A DNA stretch of 8,370 nucleotides from Fidelibacterota bacterium (GTDB lineage Bacteria; Fidelibacterota; UBA8477; JABMPR01), in contig JAUVKO010000083.1 of assembly GCA_030596225.1 (NCBI GenBank), positions 1-8,370 on the forward strand. Reading direction: 5' to 3'. Position 1 is the stretch's first letter, and every line of letters starts with the position of its first letter. The position numbers and the translations under genes were made by a program. The notes beneath the pieces are model-generated. The model saw nothing but the letters and a program-made list of their open reading frames with translations. It was not told where the DNA came from and made no database searches. This document shows positions 1-5,593 of this stretch, piece by piece.

Positions 1-194
1 GCTGAAAACAGGATTGTCAATTCAACCAGTTTCCGGAGAAGCCCGCCTGCACCTGTTCGCAGTACTTAATACTAAAGGTAGGCCGGGCGGAGACCGTTTC
101 GGCAAAAGCAGGTATAGCGACGACTAAACTGGTTTCAAACGATCCTGAATATCATAAACCTGTTTGACTCACTCCGTTCGTTGAAAACAGGTTA
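1..194. repeat. Imperfect inverted-repeat region, possible repetitive element, clipped at left edge
   Basis: No gene is visible here; the sequence is dominated by inverted repeats. CAGGAT (9-14) and AACCAGTTT (24-32) are mirrored by AAACTGGTT (126-134) and ATCCTG (142-147). Further in, GCCCGCCTGCACC (41-53) is largely complementary to GGTAGGCCGGGC (77-88), and AGTA/TACT closes a five-base loop at 61-73. The right arm is longer, so the fold has a large asymmetric bulge. A second perfect 9-bp hairpin, AACCTGTTT (157-165) with AAACAGGTT (185-193), follows. A near-identical 12-base word, GNTGAAAACAGG, occurs at 1-12 and 180-191. This is compatible with a non-autonomous mobile repeat or a structured RNA; the sequence alone does not decide. 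Confidence 0.45.
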
Positions 195-240
195 AGTACC
201 TTTTAGCTCAATCACCCGTTTAAGGAGAATCCACGAACGG
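157..240 (+). other. Hairpin whose loop is complementary to a downstream segment (possible pseudoknot)
   Basis: The 9-bp stem 157-165/185-193 encloses a 19-base loop (166-184). That loop contains CCGTTCGT (174-181), an exact 8-base complement of ACGAACGG at 233-240. Loop-to-downstream pairing of this kind is the layout of an H-type pseudoknot. A purine-rich AAGGAG (222-227) lies just before the downstream partner, but no start codon follows it at a usable distance. I do not recognise a known RNA family. It may be only a by-product of the repeats in this region. Confidence 0.25.
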
Positions 241-274
241 AAAACTCAAGACAGTAGGTAATCGTATGGATTAA

Positions 275-454
275 ATGAGGGGATTAAAATTAGAAAATGG
301 TAAAATCTATCCTAAACTGCTGTTTTTGCCAGCAATGCAGCCTGAGAAATATTATTTGAAAAGAGATCGGATAAAAGTTTTAAGCCGGCAGGTTAACCGG
401 AACAGCTCTGTATATGAGTGGCTTATTTGCTTGGAAACGTATAGCGCTTTATGA
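275..454 (+). CDS. Doubtful small open reading frame, 59 codons, unknown function
   Basis: An ATG at 275 opens a 59-codon frame ending in TGA at 452-454. The predicted product is basic and hydrophilic in its second half (KYYLKRDRIKVLSRQ near residues 25-39) and shows no signal peptide, membrane segment or motif that I recognise. Support is weak. An in-frame TAA directly precedes the ATG, no Shine-Dalgarno sequence lies at a proper distance, and the best candidate promoter for the downstream methyltransferase falls inside it. A tiny frame ATG-GAT-TAA (266-274), with AGTAGG before it, abuts the start, so reinitiation is conceivable. It is most likely a chance frame or a remnant in an otherwise non-coding stretch. 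Confidence 0.2.
   Translation: MRGLKLENGKIYPKLLFLPAMQPEKYYLKRDRIKVLSRQVNRNSSVYEWLICLETYSAL
326..355 (+). promoter_or_regulatory. Candidate sigma-70-type promoter for the methyltransferase gene
   Basis: TTGCCA (326-331) and TATTAT (350-355), separated by 18 bases, each match the canonical -35 and -10 hexamers at five of six positions. Transcription would start near 362 and leave an untranslated leader of about 125 bases before the menG start. A weaker alternative, TTGCTT (427-432) with TATGAA (450-455) at 17-base spacing, lies closer to the gene. The promoter consensus of this lineage is not known to me, so both are only candidates. Confidence 0.3.
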
Positions 455-487
455 AATTGTAGCCCGACCAATAAATTAAGAGTGGGT

Positions 488-1207
488 ATGCCGGATTCAA
501 AATTTATACATAGTGGTGAAGAGAAGAAAACCCAGGTTCAGTCCATGTTTGATGGCATTGCCGGGCGTTATGATTTTCTAAATCATTTTCTCAGCTTTGG
601 AATCGACCACTATTGGCGAAAGCAGTCCGTTAAAGCCCTGAATATGGATGATGGGCAAACGCTGCTGGATGTTGCCTGTGGAACCGGAGACCAGGGATTT
701 TCAGCGCTGAAGGCTACTGATATTCAAGTTGTTGGTTTGGATTTTTCATTCAATATGCTGGAACTGGCCAAAAAGAAAATTGATAAACGAAATCTCGCTG
801 ACAAATTTGAAGTTATTCAGGGAGATGCAGAGCACCTTCCTTTTCAGGACAGTACTTTTGATGCCCTGAGCATTTCCTACGGCATCCGGAATGTGGGAAC
901 GATTTCAGCAGCATTAAGCGAATTTTACCGGGTGCTCAAACCAGGAGGGCGACTTTCCATCCTGGAATTTGCTGAACCTGAGGGTTGGTTCTTTGGCGGT
1001 CTGTACCGCTTTTATTTTGATCATATTCTTCCAAAAATCGCCGGAATGCTTTCCAATAAATCTGCTTATACCTATCTTCCTGAATCAGTGCGACACTTCC
1101 CGGATCGGGGCGATTTTAAAGCCTTGTTGGCCAGCGAGGGGTTTGATTGGGTTCGGCACCGTAACCTCACTTTTGGGATGACAGTCATCTACAGTGCTGT
1201 GAAATAA
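488..1207 (+). CDS. menG: Demethylmenaquinone methyltransferase (UbiE/MenG family)
   Basis: This class I methyltransferase uses S-adenosylmethionine to methylate demethylmenaquinol, the last step of menaquinone synthesis. In ubiquinone makers the same family acts on the ubiquinone precursor. With the ATG at 488 the protein has 239 residues, normal for the family. An N-terminal MFDGIAGRYDFLNHFLSFGID (20-40 region) precedes the cofactor-binding LLDVACGTGDQ (about 59-69). GLDFSFNMLELA follows near 83-94, then GDAEHLPF (112-119), the family signature YGIRNV (131-136), RVLKPGG (148-154) and YLPESVRHFPDR (196-207). A GTG at 482 is in frame, but AAGAG at 478-482 is better placed to serve the ATG. 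The gene stands alone, without other men genes nearby, and converges on the minus-strand operon. Family assignment is firm; quinone specificity is inferred from the likely lineage. Confidence 0.95.
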   Translation: MPDSKFIHSGEEKKTQVQSMFDGIAGRYDFLNHFLSFGIDHYWRKQSVKALNMDDGQTLLDVACGTGDQGFSALKATDIQVVGLDFSFNMLELAKKKIDKRNLADKFEVIQGDAEHLPFQDSTFDALSISYGIRNVGTISAALSEFYRVLKPGGRLSILEFAEPEGWFFGGLYRFYFDHILPKIAGMLSNKSAYTYLPESVRHFPDRGDFKALLASEGFDWVRHRNLTFGMTVIYSAVK

Positions 1208-1225
1208 GTTTTTTATGAGGGATAA

Positions 1226-1249
1226 AGGCGACGATTTAAATCGTCGCCT
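1226..1249. terminator. Perfect palindrome between convergent genes, likely bidirectional terminator
   Basis: AGGCGACGATTT (1226-1237) is followed directly by its exact reverse complement (1238-1249), giving a long GC-rich stem with an AT-rich tip. It lies 18 bases after the menG stop and 31 bases beyond the stop of the converging PorV-like gene, where a shared terminator is expected. Neither side has a long T tract directly after the stem. On the minus strand a TTTTT run precedes the palindrome, after a small CATC/GATG hairpin (1260-1270). Termination may therefore be inefficient or factor-assisted. Confidence 0.6.
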
Positions 1250-1280
1250 ATTAAAAAGCCATCAAAGATGACAGAATAGA

Positions 1281-2324
1281 TTATTTTCTGAATTCTATGG
1301 AAAGAATCGATGTGTTGCCAAACACTGTCATGGGTTTGACTGCATAATCCAATCGTACCTGCCCCAGCCCCTGTAGATCAAGCTGAACGCCGGCACCCAT
1401 GGTCCAGGACTCCTGGTCATAATTATGTCGATAACCGCCGCGCAGATAAAGCATTTCGCGCAATGCGAATTCTGCCCCCATATTCACATGTTCCGGCCCA
1501 TCATTGGGGTGATCCACATCCAATGCCAGGGTCAAACGACTAAACTGGTTTGGAATGATAGCGTCTCCGGTACCGATCATATCCATACTAAGACCGATGC
1601 GGATCATTAGAGGCAGAGGCCAAGCCTCTGTCCGTAAATCTACATCTGAATTGTAATTACCATCGATCTGTTCATCGACATCAGCTTTGACGATCAGGTC
1701 TCGTCCGCTAAACTGAATATCGCTCCCAAAATTGGATAAGGTCATCCCGATCTTCAGACCATATAAGTCCGTCCGTAATATGGAGCCAATATCAAGAGCC
1801 AGTGCTTCAGCGCTTTCATTATAAGCCGTCAGTTGAATAAATTTTCCGCTTAAACCAAAAGACAACCTGTCAGTGATCTGGCGGGCATAGCTGGTGCTGA
1901 TAGCCAAATCCATAACCCCATATGCTATACCAGTTCCATTGGGATTTTTCAGGGTTCTAACCGGTTGCTCGCCCATAGTGAGGCTGGAAAAAGAAACAGC
2001 AATTCGTTCATTGTTTCGACCGGGCATAATTAAGCCCACATAATCATGATTGATATCTAACATCCAATCATTATGGCTGGCCACTACAATAACACCTTGG
2101 GTATAGGTCATCCCGGCAGGATTCCAATACGGGGCAGTAGCATCGTTAGCCAGAGCCACAAAACCTCCACCCATGGATATAGCGCGGGCACCAACACCCA
2201 TTTTTAGAAATGGTGCTGCGGTAGTTGCGACTTTATCAAAACCAGCTTGAAGTGGTCCAGGTATGCCAAGAATTAAAACTATTAGTGAAGCAGTGGATAG
2301 CTGTTTTAAAAGATGTGTGTTATA
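1281..2324 (-). CDS. PorV/PorQ-family outer-membrane beta-barrel protein; start codon not identifiable
   Basis: The product resembles the PorV/PorQ (FadL-like) outer-membrane proteins, which in Bacteroidetes take part in type IX secretion. The family hallmark is the N-terminal block MGVGARAISMGGGFVALAND followed by WNPAGM, then a beta-rich body ending in an aromatic-alternating strand (SILSIEFRK). The first in-frame ATG (2201) would give 306 residues, but the frame continues upstream through 41 more codons. These encode a basic start (HLLKQ), a hydrophobic core (ASLIVLILGIPG), a cleavage-like LQA, and TTAAPFLK, which normally precedes GVGARA in this family. The true coding region therefore reaches about 2324. 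There an in-frame TAG (2325-2327) closes it, and no ATG, GTG or TTG lies between. The gene is either disrupted at its start by the adjacent repeat, uses an unusual start, or contains a sequence error. It is last in the operon, 146 bases after the preceding stop. Confidence 0.85.
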   Translation of the reverse strand, partial: YNTHLLKQLSTASLIVLILGIPGPLQAGFDKVATTAAPFLKMGVGARAISMGGGFVALANDATAPYWNPAGMTYTQGVIVVASHNDWMLDINHDYVGLIMPGRNNERIAVSFSSLTMGEQPVRTLKNPNGTGIAYGVMDLAISTSYARQITDRLSFGLSGKFIQLTAYNESAEALALDIGSILRTDLYGLKIGMTLSNFGSDIQFSGRDLIVKADVDEQIDGNYNSDVDLRTEAWPLPLMIRIGLSMDMIGTGDAIIPNQFSRLTLALDVDHPNDGPEHVNMGAEFALREMLYLRGGYRHNYDQESWTMGAGVQLDLQGLGQVRLDYAVKPMTVFGNTSILSIEFRK

Positions 2325-2328
2325 CTAC

Positions 2329-2410
2329 GACCCTACGGCTTCGCTCAGGACAGGCTTGCTCAGCATGACACACACCTCATGGCCTGTCTCCCTGAGCCTG
2401 TCGAAGGGTC
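2329..2410. repeat. 82-bp imperfect hairpin repeat (MITE/REP-like) upstream of the PorV-like gene
   Basis: The element begins GACCCT (2329-2334) and ends AGGGTC (2405-2410). Inner pairs are GCTCAGG (2343-2349) with CCTGAGC (2391-2397), GACAGGC (2349-2355) with GCCTGTC (2382-2388), and CATGA (2364-2368) with TCATG (2377-2381) around a CACACACC loop. From memory, not from a search, the core CCTGAGCCTGTCGAAGGG is of a kind scattered as short repeats through many bacterial genomes. Imperfect direct repeats flank it at a distance: GTTTTAAAAGA near 2303-2313 and GTTTAAAGA near 2423-2431. These could be a degraded target-site duplication. It fills most of the 146-base gap between two operon genes; I see no promoter in that gap. 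Confidence 0.65.
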
Positions 2411-2470
2411 TAAGGACAAGCCGTTTAAAGACAACAATAATACAAAATAATCTCGATTGTAATAATTGTC

Positions 2471-5400
2471 TCACTTGATCACCAGAAACCTTCCCAGGGT
2501 CTCATGACCGCCTGGAGTTTCAGCATGATATAGATAAACACCTGGTGCAATAAATTGATCATTGCGGGTGCGCATGTCCCAAAAGGTATAGCCTTCACTG
2601 GTTTGACCATCACCGCCATGCTCAATGGTGTCCACGTGTTCACCAAGCAGAGTATAGATTTTAATGGTGCAAACTGACGGCAGGCCGGAAAACATCAGTC
2701 GTTTCCCAAATTCACTGGTCTCCCAGGCATTGGTCACGATATATGGATCCGGTACAACGATGAGGTCATCAAGTGGATTGATTGACTCATTTTCCGCTGT
2801 TTCAATTCGCTGTAATGGATTAAAACGATAACTGATACCAGGTCGAAAAGGTTTGCTTGTAATAATGGTGAATTCATCACCCTGACTGGGAGCAACTGCA
2901 TCAATAAAGAGCGTATCCCCATCTACTGTTCGTGAAGTGTCCGGTTTGTTGTTGGTGAATAACAGCATGTAGTTGGAAATGAATTCTCCTGTCACATCAC
3001 TAGTTTCAGAGGCGTCCAGCCAAAGTACGTCCACATGTTTTTCAAACCATCCAACTGATGCAGGGAGATATCCCAAACCACCGGGTTCCAGATCCCAACC
3101 TAAGGGACTGTAATAATTTTTACGGTATGTCTCCCATGGGGCATTAACTGCAAATTCACATAAATATGATGTCTCAGTAGCCTCCCTGATATTGTCAGGA
3201 TCGGTGATGACCTCAATGTGAATAGGTATTGATAGTTTACCATCGCTTGTATATGGTGGTAAATCCTCAATAACTGTCCCGGTAAAGAGATCATACCAGC
3301 CAATGGATCCTGCTGTTGTACTATCATAATCCACCCTGATGCACCAGTCATCAAAGGTGCTTACATTTTCCTGGATGAGCATGTTGGAACTTGGGTCAAT
3401 ACTATGGTCGCGCCAGTCAAAAGTACAGGTATCACCGGCTACTTTGGTCCAACCCATAGATTTAACCCCGCTGATAGTGTTTTCCAGGTGGAGGATAAAT
3501 CCGTCAACAGCAACTGTGTTGGTGTCAATATCATCACCAATGCGCATCTTGTTTACCAGAGTGTCTCCAGTAAAAAGATCGGTTAGGATGGCACCCATTG
3601 CGTTGAGGGTATCACCCCATTTATCTTGATAGGAGACATAATCAAAGCTTAATTCATAGTCGTGATCCAATAGCTCTGCCGGATACTCAAATTCTAACTG
3701 GACATTCCCATCACAGACTCCGCCTAGGGTCTCCAGAGCACCATTGCTTCCAAAATACATATCAGCGGCAATTTCACCTGGTGTTACTCTCACAGTATGT
3801 TGTTCATGCCAGGACTGTCCCAAAGCATTCATATAGGACTGGGTCAAATTGTCTGAGTCAGACTGATCACCTTTATCATAGGCAGAAATACAATACCAAT
3901 ATTCAACCCCATTAACCAGCCCGGAATCCACAAAGGTATGCACCAAGCCCGTGTTGTCGCCCAGGTTTTGAGGAAACGCCGGATCAGCACCTTCAACATT
4001 GAAGCCAAAGTGGATCATATCTTCTTCTTCTGTATAATCGAACTGAGCCAGGGGATGATACCCAACCCGATTCCCATAAATATCAGTGATGGGCAAGCCC
4101 CAGGTCAGACCGGCATCGGTGCTGCGATATAGCCGATAGCCTTCAAAATCTTTATTCGCAGTCCAGGCATCTATTGAAAATTCTGCCTTGGCATCCCAGT
4201 ATAGCGTCACTTTCTCATCACCGGCCACGGCATGGACTGTTGGCGGATCTGGTGGGCCGGAACCCTGAAAATAAAGTCGATACATGTTCTGAGCAGTTCT
4301 TACATTTTGCATGAGATCAGAAGTGTCTGGATTATCTACTTCGGTCCCTGCATTGCCCATGATCATGCCAATTGAGATAGTCACCATGGAATCAACCTTA
4401 AGATCAAACGGGCCACAGGAAATCACATAATTTATACCGTTACCAATGCTTTCGGGTTCTCCTGAATAAGAAAAGGCCGGATAGTATGATTCAATAGTTG
4501 CATCGTCCTGTCCTGTATCATCAATATGAGAATCCGTCCCGTGGAAATAATATTGTGGATCCAACAGATAGTCAGAGTCAACCTTGCTACTCATAAGCGC
4601 CCATATTTCCTGATCTGATTTTGGAGAAGCCTCTCGGGAGAAATGATGGAAATTAGTAATACCTATCTGTCCGGGCGTATCAAAAACGCGTAATCCCACC
4701 ATGCCAAGGGGATCATCTGATCCTGTCCAGGCCCCGTCAGGAACATTATTTAAATCATAGATATAGACCAGGTCCTTGATCCCGTCAGCATCACTATCGA
4801 TGAAATTTACGTAGTCATGATTATCAAAATCCGGTCTGAATTTGGCGTAAAAGCCAACATAGATGCTATCTAGGTCCTCATCGCCATCATTAAAGACCTT
4901 TATGTCCCAGAAAACAATATCCTCGGCATAGGGTCGTCCATAAGAATGGGCTGTCTGTTCTATGGTAAGCCCATGACTTCCCTGAGGATTCTGGGCATCA
5001 TTATAAGTGCAAAAAAGATCTCTATCTGAGCTGAACTGATTGGCGGCTGCCGGCAGGGTTAATGCATCAGGATGATCATTTAATTGTGCTTCTGTTAAGC
5101 TGTTAACATCCACACGAAAATAGCCCGGCCAGCCAATATCTGGCCAACTTTCCCGAAGATCACTACTTGCCATAAAGGGAGTATCGTCTGATTCAGCCGT
5201 TACATCACCGGAAAACTCCGTTCCACGAGCGTCATCCGGGGGAAGCCAATCCACAAACTTGGATAAGCTTTGGGTTTCAGTTTCTATGACATCATTTTCG
5301 TTGATACCCACCATAAAGCCCAGACCAAAGCAATACTGTCGCACATAGGCTGCCGAGGCAGGCCAGTGTAGCGCATTGGTATAATAGACATGAAAGCTGG

Positions 5401-5593
5401 AAAGAACTCCAAAGTTACCTGTGTTATTCTGAACCTGTCCCTTATCCATGACCCCAACGGCTTTTTGAAAAAGTCCGGCAGTTTTTGACAGAGAGAACAG
5501 CTCTTCAGCTGTATGACAACGAATACAATCATGAGCTTGTGCTCCCAGCGTCAACAGAATAAAACCTAAAAACGATACAATGATCTTCTTCAT
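2471..5593 (-). CDS. Large secreted protein with N-terminal CxxCH motif, fibronectin-like region and T9SS-like sorting tail
   Basis: This is a 1040-residue predicted surface or secreted protein of unknown role. MKK and a hydrophobic stretch ending GAQA form a signal peptide (1-20). Cleavage would leave HDCIRCH at the mature N-terminus, with the c-type heme motif CxxCH at 23-27. Residues about 60-440 (FGVLSSFHVYY..., SDRDLFCTYND..., DSIYVGFYAKF) resemble large uncharacterised proteins I associate with FCB-group bacteria. A DxDxDG calcium-binding-like motif lies at 266-274. Residues about 447-590 (PPDPPTVHAVAGDEKVTLYW to VEYWYCISAYD) look like a fibronectin type III domain with an insertion. 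The last ~95 residues (IVVPDPYIVTNAWE, then KIYTLLGE, APGVYLYHAE, GRFLVIK) match a T9SS type A or FlgD-like sorting domain. ATG 5593 is preferred over TTG 5599 because it overlaps the receptor stop in TAATG, implying translational coupling. Confidence 0.85.
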   Translation of the reverse strand: MKKIIVSFLGFILLTLGAQAHDCIRCHTAEELFSLSKTAGLFQKAVGVMDKGQVQNNTGNFGVLSSFHVYYTNALHWPASAAYVRQYCFGLGFMVGINENDVIETETQSLSKFVDWLPPDDARGTEFSGDVTAESDDTPFMASSDLRESWPDIGWPGYFRVDVNSLTEAQLNDHPDALTLPAAANQFSSDRDLFCTYNDAQNPQGSHGLTIEQTAHSYGRPYAEDIVFWDIKVFNDGDEDLDSIYVGFYAKFRPDFDNHDYVNFIDSDADGIKDLVYIYDLNNVPDGAWTGSDDPLGMVGLRVFDTPGQIGITNFHHFSREASPKSDQEIWALMSSKVDSDYLLDPQYYFHGTDSHIDDTGQDDATIESYYPAFSYSGEPESIGNGINYVISCGPFDLKVDSMVTISIGMIMGNAGTEVDNPDTSDLMQNVRTAQNMYRLYFQGSGPPDPPTVHAVAGDEKVTLYWDAKAEFSIDAWTANKDFEGYRLYRSTDAGLTWGLPITDIYGNRVGYHPLAQFDYTEEEDMIHFGFNVEGADPAFPQNLGDNTGLVHTFVDSGLVNGVEYWYCISAYDKGDQSDSDNLTQSYMNALGQSWHEQHTVRVTPGEIAADMYFGSNGALETLGGVCDGNVQLEFEYPAELLDHDYELSFDYVSYQDKWGDTLNAMGAILTDLFTGDTLVNKMRIGDDIDTNTVAVDGFILHLENTISGVKSMGWTKVAGDTCTFDWRDHSIDPSSNMLIQENVSTFDDWCIRVDYDSTTAGSIGWYDLFTGTVIEDLPPYTSDGKLSIPIHIEVITDPDNIREATETSYLCEFAVNAPWETYRKNYYSPLGWDLEPGGLGYLPASVGWFEKHVDVLWLDASETSDVTGEFISNYMLLFTNNKPDTSRTVDGDTLFIDAVAPSQGDEFTIITSKPFRPGISYRFNPLQRIETAENESINPLDDLIVVPDPYIVTNAWETSEFGKRLMFSGLPSVCTIKIYTLLGEHVDTIEHGGDGQTSEGYTFWDMRTRNDQFIAPGVYLYHAETPGGHETLGRFLVIK

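Noticed and set aside
1..240. CRISPR array or integron attC site
   Set aside because: There are no regularly spaced direct repeats with unique spacers, and the attC core-site sequences and an integrase gene are missing.
1537..1551. Exact 15-base match CGACTAAACTGGTTT shared with 121-135
   Set aside because: The second copy is within the PorV-like coding sequence, encoding ordinary barrel residues, and the match does not extend; probably coincidence.
2263..2478. Plus-strand open frame of 71 codons across the hairpin repeat
   Set aside because: It is antisense to the PorV signal peptide and runs through the repeat, with no domain or ribosome-binding support.
3339..3629. Plus-strand frames of 60-96 codons opposite the large tailed protein
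   Set aside because: They are antisense to a continuous 1040-codon gene and show no independent coding evidence.
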